44,892 bases of DNA from Gammaproteobacteria bacterium. GTDB taxonomy: Bacteria; Pseudomonadota; Gammaproteobacteria; Steroidobacterales; GCA-2729495. Under the pieces are notes generated by a model. The model searched no databases, was not told where the DNA came from, and saw only the letters and a list, made by a program, of their open reading frames with translations. The position numbers and the translations under genes are program-made. Positions 18,213 to 26,925 of this stretch are shown here, piece by piece (within the stretch, counting starts at the first letter, position 1; each line of letters starts with the position of its first letter). The stretch covers positions 1 through 44,892 of the forward strand of contig JADZBS010000109.1 of assembly GCA_020851975.1 (NCBI GenBank), read 5' to 3'.

Positions 18213-18671
18213 CTACTTGCTACAGCTTCCCTTCTTCGCCAACTTGAGTTTCGCGACCTCCATCCTACCTTTCTCCTCGTCAACAACCTCAAGACCGGCA
18301 CCGCCCACCAATAAACCGACCTTGATGTATTGCCGCACAAAATAGTTCTTGCCGCTCTCCGTGGTGACTGCCAGGTCGTTCGGTGAAAACTCAGACTCTG
18401 TCGATATTCTGTGCTCTACACCGGCCTCCACCTCCTCATGGAAAAAAACATTCGGCGCAGTTTCGCCAACGCACCTTCCATCCACCCACACATCCTTCTT
18501 TAGCGCCCCGCCAAAGCTGCCCGATCTGTAAATATAGAGCCCAGCGTTGCCGTCTGAGGGAGGGCTGAAGGTCTTCACCATTTCAGACGTTTCTGCGCTC
18601 TGCATCGGGACTGAGGCGCAACCAGAAACGAAAAGCGATGTGACAACGGCTAATTTGAGCTCTGTTTTCAT
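18213..18671 (-). CDS. Small lipoprotein, DUF2846-like
   Basis: A 152-residue protein with a lipoprotein signal: the lipobox LFVSGC places Cys18 as the lipidated residue. The core GNAGLYIYRSGSFGGALKKDVWVDGRCVGE and later NYFVRQYIKVGLLVGGAGLEVVDEEKGRMEV matches the DUF2846 pattern (a short beta-rich domain common in proteobacterial lipoproteins). The ATG at 18671 has GGAG seven bases ahead. The gene is visibly richer in A and T (near 50% GC by eye) than its neighbours (over 60%), which suggests recent acquisition. Function unknown. Confidence 0.8.
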   Translation of the reverse strand: MKTELKLAVVTSLFVSGCASVPMQSAETSEMVKTFSPPSDGNAGLYIYRSGSFGGALKKDVWVDGRCVGETAPNVFFHEEVEAGVEHRISTESEFSPNDLAVTTESGKNYFVRQYIKVGLLVGGAGLEVVDEEKGRMEVAKLKLAKKGSCSK

Positions 18672-18855
18672 CGTTCTCTCCTTCTCATGGTTGAATTCGT
18701 GCGGAGCATCCCCATGTACCATACGCCCTCGTGCTCGCAGCCCCGCCGCGGCGGCAGGTCGCAGGACATCGCCCGCGCAGCATCGTCGTCAAGAGCCTCA
18801 TCGAACCGTCGTGGGCGGTGATGGACGCCAGCCCCTTTGCAAACGACGCACCGAC

Positions 18856-18883
18856 CAACAACTTCGAAACTTCGACCCGGCAC
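18856..18883 (-). repeat. 28-base dispersed repeat, copy C (inverted)
   Basis: This is an exact copy of the core of A and B on the opposite strand. It is flanked on the plus strand by a short tandem repeat (CACCAGT twice, 18881-18894). It lies between the lipoprotein and the channel gene. Two short open frames across it are repeat translations, not genes. Confidence 0.85.
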
Positions 18884-18938
18884 CAGTCACCAGTCAACAG
18901 CTGGCGGATAGGGCCGGACCTGGTGTATTGAAGGGGGC

Positions 18939-19439
18939 ATGAACTTCAGCGACATCGGCTGGCCCCACGTGGTCACCATCCTCGTGACGGGGCTGCTCGT
19001 GATCGGCGCCGTGTTGTTGCACTACGAGGGCCTGAGCTGGTCCGGCCGGCTCATCAAGAAGCGCTTCCTGCACCATCGCGCCAAGATCGTGGTCCTGATC
19101 TTCGCGGAACTGGGCCTGCACATCGCGGAAATCTGGTTGTTCGCGAGCGGCTATGCCGTCCTGACCCGGGTGTTCGGATACGGAACCATCGTGCCGGCGA
19201 CGATACTCGGCGCAGTCACGGCGGGTCAGTCCGGGCTCGTCCCGTCCCTGGAGGTGGGCTTCCTCGACCTGGTGTATTTTTCAGCCATCACGTTCACGAC
19301 GGTCGGTTTCGGTGACTTCGTGCCGCTCGGGCTCGTTCGTTTCCTGAGCGGCACGGAGGCACTGACCGGTTTCGTGCTCATCACCTGGTCGGCCTCTTTC
19401 ACCTTCCTCGAAATGCAACGCTATTGGGGGCGGGACTGA
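18939..19439 (+). CDS. Two-pore-domain-like ion channel protein (Ion_trans_2)
   Basis: A 166-residue inner-membrane protein. Hydrophobic segments lie at about 12-27, 49-71 and 137-157. Between the last two is a pore loop with the potassium selectivity filter TTVGFGD at 120-126. No RCK/TrkA regulatory domain follows, so it is a bare pore module that would work as a tetramer. The ATG at 18939 follows AGGGGG. It is convergent with the frameshifted TonB-dependent receptor gene. Confidence 0.85.
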   Translation: MNFSDIGWPHVVTILVTGLLVIGAVLLHYEGLSWSGRLIKKRFLHHRAKIVVLIFAELGLHIAEIWLFASGYAVLTRVFGYGTIVPATILGAVTAGQSGLVPSLEVGFLDLVYFSAITFTTVGFGDFVPLGLVRFLSGTEALTGFVLITWSASFTFLEMQRYWGRD

Positions 19440-19484
19440 TTTCCCGCCGACTTCCTGCCCGGCGCCACCCCGGTGGGAGTGGAT

Positions 19485-22014
19485 TCAGTCGGACCCGCCG
19501 AACCGGTAATTGACCTCCACGCCGAAGTTGCGCCCGCGGCGCATGTCGCCGAAGAAGGCGCGCGGGAAACTCGTGGAGCAGGTATTGGGCGGACAGGAGC
19601 CCGGTGGCGCCCCGGCGGCGGCCGTGCTCGGGAACCCGGCAGCTGTGATCACCAGGGGATCCTGCAGCCAACGCGTGACCATCGTGGGGGCATCTTCGTC
19701 CGTGAGGTTGCGGCCGTACACCGTCAGCGTCATGTTGCCCGAGCGCACGCCGAGCTGTGCATTGACCAGGGTCGCATCGGGTACCCAGGCCAGGTTGTGG
19801 ACCTGCACCGGCTTGCTGTCTTCCCAGGAAATGTCGGCGTTGGCGAAGACTTCCGTGCTGTCGCTGACGGCCCGCCTGAAATCCGCGAACGCGCTCATCT
19901 GATTCTTGGCACTCAACGGAAACTGCTTGCCTTCGATGGAGCCGTTGCCGTTGCCGTTGACGTTGTTGCCGCTGCAATTCGCAAAGTCGGTCAGCAGGCC
20001 GCCACCGGAGGTCAGCGTCCACTGGAACTCGTCGCAACCCTCCGTGAACTCGGTGTCGGCCAGCGCGTAGGTCGCGCCGACGTTGATGTCGTCCGTCAGT
20101 GCGAATTGCAGTTCGAGTTCGGCACCCTTGACCTCACCCGAACCCTGGTTCGTCACGATGGACGTCAGCTGGCCGCCACCGGTCGGCAGCGGCGTGGTCA
20201 GCTGAATGTCGTCGACATCGATGAAGAACACGGCGAGGTTGGCCGTGAGACGACCGTCGATCCAGTCCGACTTGACGCCGAGTTCGTAGTTGTCGGATTC
20301 CTCCTGCTCGTAGGTCGGTGCCGGGTTGGCCGCTGCAAGTCCGGCCCGGCCGTTCAGTCCGCCGGGCTTGTAGCCCTTGGCGTAAATGGCATAGAGCAGC
20401 ATGTCATCCGTGATCTTCCAGTCGACGGTGGCCCTTGGCGCGAACTCCTGGAAGTCGATCGAGTCGTCGAACACCGGGGGGGCTGTCTGGTTGAGGTTCT
20501 TCTCCTCGTCGAAGTAGCGTCCTTCGATCGTCGCGGTCACGGCGTCCGTGATGTCGTACTCGACGGATGCGAAGGCGGCCCAGTTGTCCGTTTCCTCTTC
20601 CTCGTTGACTGAACCGCCATCGGGTTGTGCCCAGGTGACGTCGCTGCCATCGATCTCCTGGTGGTAGATGAAACTACCGAGCAGCCAACGCAGCCGCTCG
20701 GTCGATGGTGACTGCAGGCGTAACTCGAAGGAATAGTCGGTCGCGTCGTCGCGTTCGGAAGCGCAGAACGTGCACTCTGAGGTAGACGGCGGTGGGTTAC
20801 CCGCCAGGAAATTCACCGACGAATGGTCGCTGTCCGAACCCGTCTTGCGATCGTCGTCGCGATAGGCGCCAGCGCCGACCAGCGTGTAACCGGAGTCACC
20901 GAGGTCGTATTCCACCAGAACGCTGCCGTAGAACAGGTCGCGTTCCACGCCGGAGAACACGACACCCTGTTGCGGGTTGTAGGGATCGCCGCCGGGCGTG
21001 CCGAAAACGACGTTGCCCGGGAAGGGTACGTCGGGAATCCCCAGGGTGGGCGCCGGTTGACCTGCAACGGCGGGACCATCGTTCAAAGCCACCGTATCGG
21101 ACGGCCGTTCGATTTCACCGCAGAAATACTGATTGTTGTTGGTGCTTCCGGTGATGGCCCAGGCGGCGTTGGAACGCGTGCCGGGAAAGCAATTGTTCAT
21201 TTCCGATGGCTGCAGGAAAAACGCGCGCGTGCCATCGTTAATCCCTCTGGAACGAAAGACGGGTGCGGACGCGCAACGAGTCCGTCGGTGTCCAGTCGAG
21301 CACGCCGCTGATCGATCGTGTCTCCTCGTCGCCGACGGTCTCGTCGGTGACGGTGTTGGTGTATTCACCGTCGAAACTGTAGAAGCGCGCGTCCACGTCT
21401 GCGCCCAGCACACCGTCGATCAACTGTCCGCTGAAACCGGCGCTGGCCTCGGTCTCCCCGTCCTCGCCGAAGCGCAGACCGGCTTCGACTTCTGCAGCGT
21501 CGCTCGGCCCCTTCGTCACGAAGTTGATGGCGCCGGCATAGGTATTCCGACCATACAGCGCACTCTGCGGGCCGCGGATGACCTCGATGCGTTCGATATT
21601 CCTGATGTTGAGCGACTGCAGTTCGCCCGGGTAATACACCCCGTCGACGAAGTAGGCGGCGCCGGACTCGACGCCGAATTGCACACCCGCCAGCACGTTG
21701 CCGAGACCACGGATGACGGGCCGCTCCGTCGTGCGTCCGAAGGCCTTGGCGAAGTTGAGCCCCGGCGAGAATCTCGCAATGTCGCTGAGGTCGCGGATCT
21801 GGCGGTCGAGGAGCGTCTGCTCGGTCAGTGCCGTGACTGCAACGGGCACATCCTGGAGCACCTCCTCGCGCTTTCTCGTGGTGACGTAAATCGTGTCGAG
21901 ATCGACTGCCTGTGCCGAGACCGGTACCGGCGATGCCAGCCCGCCGATGGCCGCGAGCGCGGCGGCAGGAACGAGCGCCCGCGAACGGGCGATGAAAACC
22001 GTTGCAGATGTCAT
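19485..22014 (-). pseudogene. TonB-dependent outer-membrane receptor, interrupted by one frameshift
   Basis: Two frames together encode about 842 residues of a TonB-dependent receptor. The 5' part (22014-21238) has a signal peptide, a TonB-box-like IYVTTRKRE, and a plug with PVIRGLGN and IERIEVIRGPQSALYGRN. It stops at 21238-21240 after RLSFQRD. The other frame continues at once with DGTRAFFLQPSEMNNCF and runs through the barrel to 19485. Removing one T in GGGATTAACGATGG (about 21236-21246, minus strand) restores RLSFQRDNDGTRAFF, a natural reading. It is either a young pseudogene or a base-call error. The substrate is unknown. It is divergent from the ABC ATPase gene. Confidence 0.85.
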
Positions 22015-22149
22015 GCGTTGACCCCCCCGAGTCCTGCGGTTGATCCTAGTCCTACCCCGCCCGTTTGCCAACTCCCGGATCACAATCAGGTGGTCCGCTG
22101 GCGGATCTCCGTCAACGAGGCATTCGTCCCGGCCGTACAATGCGGCGCC

Positions 22150-22956
22150 ATGGCCGCCCTGCTCGATGTCGAGGAACTCGCGATCGCGGTCGGCGCGCGC
22201 GAGCTGGTGCGCGGGCTCTCGCTCGGCGTGCGCGCCGGCAGCCTGATCGCCGTGCTCGGCCCGAACGGGGTCGGCAAGACGCTCACGCTGCACGCCCTCG
22301 CGGGGTTGCGGTCTGCGCAGGCAGGCGTGGTGCGCCTGCGCGGCACCGACATCCATGACCTCGGCCAGCGCGAGCGTGCGCTGGCCGTCGGGCTGCTGCT
22401 GCAGGAGCAGGACGACCCGTTCCCCACCACCGTGCTCGAGACTGCGCTCATGGGACGTCACGCGCGGCTCGGCCTGTGGCAATGGGAGACGACCGAGGAT
22501 CACGCCGCCGCCCGGGCTGCCCTGGCAGCAACGGACCTCGCCGGCATCGAGGGGCAGCTCGCCGGCACGCTCTCCGGGGGCGAGCGCCGCCGCCTGGGGC
22601 TCGCCACGCTGCTGGTGCAGGATCCCGACGTGCTGCTGCTCGACGAGCCGCTGAACCACCTCGACCCCGGCCACCAGTTCGCCGTGCTCGCGACGCTGCG
22701 CCGACTCGCCGCCGAGGGCAAGGGCGTGATCGCGACGCTGCATGATCCGGCGCTCGCCGCGCGCCATTTCGACAGCGCGCTGCTCCTCTACGGCGACGGC
22801 CGCTGGCGGCTGGGCCCGGTGACGACCCTGCTCGATGCGGCCACGCTCGCCGGCCTCTATGGCGTCGCCTTCGAACCCTACCGCGGCGCCGGCGGCACGG
22901 TGATGGTGCCGGCACCGGAAACCCCGCCGCGCGTTCACATTCCTGCCACGGCTTGA
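22150..22956 (+). CDS. ABC transporter ATP-binding protein, cobalamin/siderophore type (BtuD/FecE-like)
   Basis: A 268-residue ATPase that powers import through a FecCD permease. Walker A is GPNGVGKT (37-44), the signature is LSGGERRRLGLA, Walker B is VLLLDEP and the H-loop is TLHDP. The QEQDDPFPTTVLETALMGRHARLG stretch is typical of the vitamin B12/iron-siderophore subfamily. No permease adjoins it; the likely partner is the gene at 9214. It sits just before the cobalamin riboswitch and btuB but starts upstream of the riboswitch, so it is not directly controlled by it. The ATG at 22150 gives a normal N-terminus; a longer open frame upstream is antisense to the receptor gene. Confidence 0.92.
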   Translation: MAALLDVEELAIAVGARELVRGLSLGVRAGSLIAVLGPNGVGKTLTLHALAGLRSAQAGVVRLRGTDIHDLGQRERALAVGLLLQEQDDPFPTTVLETALMGRHARLGLWQWETTEDHAAARAALAATDLAGIEGQLAGTLSGGERRRLGLATLLVQDPDVLLLDEPLNHLDPGHQFAVLATLRRLAAEGKGVIATLHDPALAARHFDSALLLYGDGRWRLGPVTTLLDAATLAGLYGVAFEPYRGAGGTVMVPAPETPPRVHIPATA

Positions 22957-22984
22957 CGCTGCCGGACAGCGCCGCTACCGTGTG

Positions 22985-23205
22985 CGCCGGTCCTGCAGGT
23001 GCTCCGCGACGTCTCCACGCCGCGGGGTTAAACGGGAAGACGGTGCGCCAGCGCTGCTGGCAACGCCGTCGCTGCCCCCGCAACGGTAGGCGAAGGAACG
23101 GGTGATCACGCTGGCCACTGTGCGGCAACGCATGGGAAGGCGATCACCCCTGGCGCGATCCCGGATTTGCGCCCCTCGCGAGCCCGTATACCGGCCTGCA
23201 GCTTT
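22985..23205 (+). promoter_or_regulatory. Cobalamin (AdoCbl) riboswitch
   Basis: The highly conserved B12 box GCTGCCCCCGCAACGG is at 23071-23086. Before it are the GGGAAGACGGTGCG and GCCAGCGCTGCTGGC hairpin regions. After it are CCACTGTGC, GGGAAGGCGATCACCCC and the closing GAGCCCGTATACCGGCCTGC. A GCAGG near 22994 can pair with CCTGC near 23196 to close the P1 stem. It lies 203 bases before btuB. Ligand binding is expected to reduce btuB expression. The exact ends are estimated. Confidence 0.93.
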
Positions 23206-23374
23206 GTAACAGCGTCTGGTCTCGGCGGGAGACGGCGTGACGGCCTTGCAGGCATTGCGTCACCCCTGACATTCCGTTGCGGCAGCCCGTGGCTGCCCGC
23301 GAGCGCCCGGCCGTGCGTGGCAGCGACGCTGCGCCCGGCGGTTGTGCTCGCCGACGACCGGCGCACGCGTCAGA

Positions 23375-23399
23375 GGGGCTCGGGTGTGAGCTCCAGGAG
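23375..23399 (+). promoter_or_regulatory. Hairpin next to the btuB ribosome binding site
   Basis: GGGGCTC (23375-23381) pairs with GAGCTCC (23388-23394) around a six-base loop, one pair being G-U. It directly abuts AGGAG (23395-23399), the likely Shine-Dalgarno of btuB, 8 bases before the ATG. It may be part of the riboswitch expression platform acting on translation. No T run follows, so it is not an intrinsic terminator. Confidence 0.5.
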
Positions 23400-23407
23400 A
23401 ATCGTTC

Positions 23408-25390
23408 ATGCGCCTTCGTCATCCCCTGGCCGTCATCGGCTGCCTGCTCACCCTGCCCGCCGCGGCTGTCGACCTCACCGACAGCATGACGGTCACCGCG
23501 TACCGCACACCCGAAGCGATCTCGCGCGCGGGCAGTTCGCTCGACATCATCGACCAGCGCGAGCTGGCCGCCCGCCAGGATCTCTTCGCTGCCGACGCGC
23601 TGCGCCTGACGCCGGGCCTCACCCTCGCCCGCAGCGGGCCGGCCGGCGCGCAGACGCAGTTGCGCATGCGGGGCGCCGAGGCCAATCACGTGCTCGTGAT
23701 GATCGACGGGGTGGAGGCGAACGACCTCGCCACCGCCGACGAGTTCTCCTTCGATCACCTCACCACCTTCGATATCGAGCGCATCGAGGTGGTCCGCGGC
23801 CCGCAGAGCGCGCTCTGGGGCAGCGATGCGCTGGCCGGCGTGATCAACGTCGTCACGCGCACGCCGGACGCCCCGCTCGAAGCGGCCACCTACCTCGAAG
23901 GCGGCGCCTTCGATCTCGCCAGCGGCGGCGCCCGCCTCGGACTGCGCTCCGGACGCGCCATGCTGATGGCGAGCGCGTCCGCGCTCAGCACCGACGGCAC
24001 CAACATCGCCCGCACGGGCAGCGAGGACGATGGCTACGAGAACGTCACCGGCAATCTGCGCACGAGCTTCGCGCTGACGCCGGACCTCAAGCTCGACTTC
24101 GGCGCCCGGCACACCGACAGCACCACCGAGTACGATGGCATCGACAGCACCACCACCGGCCTGCCCACCGACGCCGACAACGAGACCGACGCCCGCCAGA
24201 CCTACCTCGGCGCCGGAGCCCGGCTGGACCTCCTCGACGGGCGCTGGTCGCAGCAGCTGCGCTACACGCTCACGGCAACCGACACCGACAGCACCGAGGA
24301 GAACCTCGCCACACCGGCGCGCGACTACCAGGCGCGCTCCACCGCCGGTGACCGCTACGGCCTCCACTACCAGACGAGCCTGCGCGTGACGCGCGGCGAC
24401 GATGTCACGCCTGGCCACCTGCTGACGCTTGCCGCCGATCACGAACGCGAGGAATTCCACCAGCGCGGCGAGATCGTCGACTTCTACGGCACGATCTACG
24501 ACCCCAACCAGGACCAGTCGCAGTACGCCACCGGCATCGCCGCCGAGTACCTGGCGCACTTCGGCCCCCGGCTGTCGCTCGCCGCGAGCCTGCGCCGCGA
24601 CCACTACAGCGACTTCGATGGCGCCACCACCTGGCGCACCACGGCTTCCTGGACCCTGCCCGATGCCGTGACGCGCCTGCACGGCAGCTTCGGCACCGGC
24701 CAGAAGGCACCGACCTTCGTCGAACGCTACGGCTTCGCGCCGAACCAGTTCGTCGGCAACCCGGACCTGGAGCCGGAGACTTCCCAGGGCTGGGATGCCG
24801 GCATCGAGCGGCGCTGGCTCGACGGCCGCCTGACCACCGACCTCACCTACTTCCGTGCCGATCTCGACGACGAGATCGACGGCTTCTACTGTCCGCCGCC
24901 GAGCTTCGCCTGCACCGCGATCAACAAGGACGACGAGAGCCACCGGCGCGGCGTCGAGGCGGTCGCCCGCGCGGGCTTCGCCGACCGCTACACCGCGAGC
25001 CTCACCTACACGTACACGGATTCGGAGGCCGACGACCCGAACACGCCGGAGGTGACGCGAGTACGCGAAGTGCGCCGCCCCCTGCACGGTGGCTCGATCG
25101 ACCTCACCGGTCGCTGGCTCGACAACCGCCTCGGCATCAACGCCAGCGCTGCCTACACGGGCAGCCGCGAGGACGACTTCTACCCGCCGCCCTTCTTCTT
25201 CCCGGCCGAGCGCGTGACGCTGGACAGCTACCTGCTGGTGCGGCTGGCGGCGAGTTACCAGCTCACACCCGGACTGGAAATCTACGGTCGCATCGAGAAT
25301 GTCCTCGACGAGGACTACGAGGACGTCTACGGCTTCAACACGCCGGGCTTCGGGGCTTTCGCCGGCGTGCGCCTGAGCCTGCGCCGCTAG
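23408..25390 (+). CDS. btuB: TonB-dependent vitamin B12 outer-membrane receptor
   Basis: A 660-residue outer-membrane barrel. The signal peptide is short (about 1-20), followed by the TonB box DSMTVTAYR. The plug (about 30-150) has QLRMRGAEANHVLVMIDGVEAND and IERIEVVRGPQSALWGSDALAGVINVVTR, the BtuB hallmark. The C-terminal strands (RIENVLDEDYEDVYGF) are typical. Position downstream of a cobalamin riboswitch and ahead of a corrinoid adenosyltransferase supports B12 as substrate. The ATG at 23408 follows AGGAG. Confidence 0.95.
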   Translation: MRLRHPLAVIGCLLTLPAAAVDLTDSMTVTAYRTPEAISRAGSSLDIIDQRELAARQDLFAADALRLTPGLTLARSGPAGAQTQLRMRGAEANHVLVMIDGVEANDLATADEFSFDHLTTFDIERIEVVRGPQSALWGSDALAGVINVVTRTPDAPLEAATYLEGGAFDLASGGARLGLRSGRAMLMASASALSTDGTNIARTGSEDDGYENVTGNLRTSFALTPDLKLDFGARHTDSTTEYDGIDSTTTGLPTDADNETDARQTYLGAGARLDLLDGRWSQQLRYTLTATDTDSTEENLATPARDYQARSTAGDRYGLHYQTSLRVTRGDDVTPGHLLTLAADHEREEFHQRGEIVDFYGTIYDPNQDQSQYATGIAAEYLAHFGPRLSLAASLRRDHYSDFDGATTWRTTASWTLPDAVTRLHGSFGTGQKAPTFVERYGFAPNQFVGNPDLEPETSQGWDAGIERRWLDGRLTTDLTYFRADLDDEIDGFYCPPPSFACTAINKDDESHRRGVEAVARAGFADRYTASLTYTYTDSEADDPNTPEVTRVREVRRPLHGGSIDLTGRWLDNRLGINASAAYTGSREDDFYPPPFFFPAERVTLDSYLLVRLAASYQLTPGLEIYGRIENVLDEDYEDVYGFNTPGFGAFAGVRLSLRR

Positions 25391-25453
25391 CCGCCGTCCA
25401 CGCCCCCTAGGCAGCCGGCCGGGGGGCGGCTACGCTCGGCAGCAGGAGGCCAC

Positions 25454-26002
25454 ATGGGCAACCGCCTGACGAAGATCTACACCCGCACCGGTGACGACGG
25501 CAGCACCGGGCTCGGCAGCGGCGAACGCGTGCCGAAGGAGAGCCCGCGGGTGGAAGCCTGCGGTACGGTCGACGAGCTGAACTGTGCCCTCGGCGTCCTG
25601 ATCGCGGCGGGCGTGCCGGCGGCGCTCGGCGACAGCCTGGCGGCCGTCCAGCACCGGCTCTTCGACCTGGGCGGCGAGCTGGCGGTGCCGGACCGGCGGG
25701 TGCTCGACGACGGTGACGTGGCCGGCCTCGAGGCGCTGCTCGACCGCTGCAACGACCCGCTGCCGCCGCTGCGCGACTTCGTCCTGCCCGGCGGCAACAT
25801 GCCGGCTGCCGCCTGTCACGTCGCCCGCGCCGTGTGCCGGCGGGCGGAGCGTCGCGCCTGGTCGCTGGCGCGCGTCGAAGCCGTGAACCCGGCCTCGCTG
25901 CGTTACCTGAACCGGCTTTCCGACCTGCTGTTCGTGATCGCCCGCGTGCTCGCGCGCCAGGACGGCGGCACCGAAGTGATCTGGAAGCCGCGCACGCCGT
26001 GA
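25454..26002 (+). CDS. ATP:cob(I)alamin adenosyltransferase, PduO type
   Basis: A 182-residue enzyme that transfers the adenosyl group of ATP to cob(I)alamin, making coenzyme B12. The N-terminal ATP loop TRTGDDGSTGLGSG (about 10-23), VEACGTVDELN (about 33-43), FVLPGG and SLRYLNRLSDLLFVIAR are the PduO/MMAB signature. The ATG at 25454 has AGGAGG ahead. It lies 63 bases after btuB with no terminator visible, so the two probably share the riboswitch-controlled transcript. Its 3' end faces btuF with a 16-base gap. Confidence 0.95.
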   Translation: MGNRLTKIYTRTGDDGSTGLGSGERVPKESPRVEACGTVDELNCALGVLIAAGVPAALGDSLAAVQHRLFDLGGELAVPDRRVLDDGDVAGLEALLDRCNDPLPPLRDFVLPGGNMPAAACHVARAVCRRAERRAWSLARVEAVNPASLRYLNRLSDLLFVIARVLARQDGGTEVIWKPRTP

Positions 26003-26018
26003 CATTCAGCTTCCCGAT

Positions 26019-26882
26019 TCAGTGCGGCGCCTTGCGCCGCACCTCCTCCAGCACGGCGCAGAGTGCCGCCACGCCGTCGAGGATGCGCGGTCCGGGGCGG
26101 CTCAGCAGATCGGCATCGAGCGCATAGAGGTTGCCGCTGGCGACGGCAGGCACGTCCGGCCACGCTGCCCATGCGGCGAGTGGTGAGGGACCCGCACCGC
26201 CCATGTCGCTGGCGATGATCACCACCGGCTGCGCCTCGAGGATCGACTCCAGTCCGACCGTGGCGGTGAGCCCGGGCAAGGTGCCGAAGACGTTCTCGCC
26301 GCCGCACAGGCGCAGCGCCTGACCGAGGAAATGCCGATCGGTGACCGTGTAGTACGGCCGCTCGGTGATCTGCACGAAGACCCGGAGCGCACGGGCCGTG
26401 CGCGCCGCCTCGGTCAGGGCGGCGAGCCGGGCGCGGAACCCGTCGGCCGCGGCCGTGGCCATCGTCGCCGTGCCGGCGAGATCGCCGATGCGCTCGACAT
26501 GCACGGCCACGTCGTCGATCCGCTCGGGCTCGAGGGCCACCACGCGCAGGCCGAGCGCGCGCAGGCGCGCCACCGTCTCCGGGGGATTGCCCGAGGTCCA
26601 GGCCAGGACCAGGTCCGGCCGCAGCTGCGTGACGGCCTCGTAGTCGACACGGAACGCATCGCCCACCTGCGGCAGCGCCGTCACCGCCGGCGGAAAGTCG
26701 CTGAAGGCGACGACACCGACCAGCCGGTCGCCGGCACCGGCGGCAAAGACGAGTTCGGCGAGGTGCGGAGCGAGCGCGATGATGCGCTGCGCGGGTGCCG
26801 CCGTGCCGGGCGGTGGCGCCGGTTCGCGCGCGCAGCCGGCAAGGGCAGCCAGCAGCACGAGGGCGGCCACGACGGCGCGCAT
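26019..26882 (-). CDS. btuF: Cobalamin-binding periplasmic lipoprotein (BtuF-like)
   Basis: A 287-residue substrate-binding protein of the cluster A-II (helical backbone) type. The lipobox LAALAGC gives lipidated Cys17. RIIALAPHLAELVFAAGAGDRLVGV and YEAVTQLRPDLVLAW are typical of BtuF. GENVFGTLPGLTATVGLESILEAQPVVIIAS forms the C-terminal lobe. It should hand cobalamin to the permease/ATPase pair encoded at 9214 and 22150. It is on the opposite strand to btuB and follows ampD by 43 bases, so it may be cotranscribed with ampD and lies outside direct riboswitch control. The start at 26882 is ATG; GTG at 26888 is possible. Confidence 0.9.
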   Translation of the reverse strand: MRAVVAALVLLAALAGCAREPAPPPGTAAPAQRIIALAPHLAELVFAAGAGDRLVGVVAFSDFPPAVTALPQVGDAFRVDYEAVTQLRPDLVLAWTSGNPPETVARLRALGLRVVALEPERIDDVAVHVERIGDLAGTATMATAAADGFRARLAALTEAARTARALRVFVQITERPYYTVTDRHFLGQALRLCGGENVFGTLPGLTATVGLESILEAQPVVIIASDMGGAGPSPLAAWAAWPDVPAVASGNLYALDADLLSRPGPRILDGVAALCAVLEEVRRKAPH

Positions 26883-26925
26883 CAGCACGCGCCGTCGCCG
26901 TGCCCGGGCTCCTGAACCCGGGCGT

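Noticed and set aside
18685-18931. Short open frames on both strands around 18.7-18.9 kb
   Set aside because: They run through the 28-base repeat and tandem CACCAGT units; they look like translations of repeat DNA without start signals.
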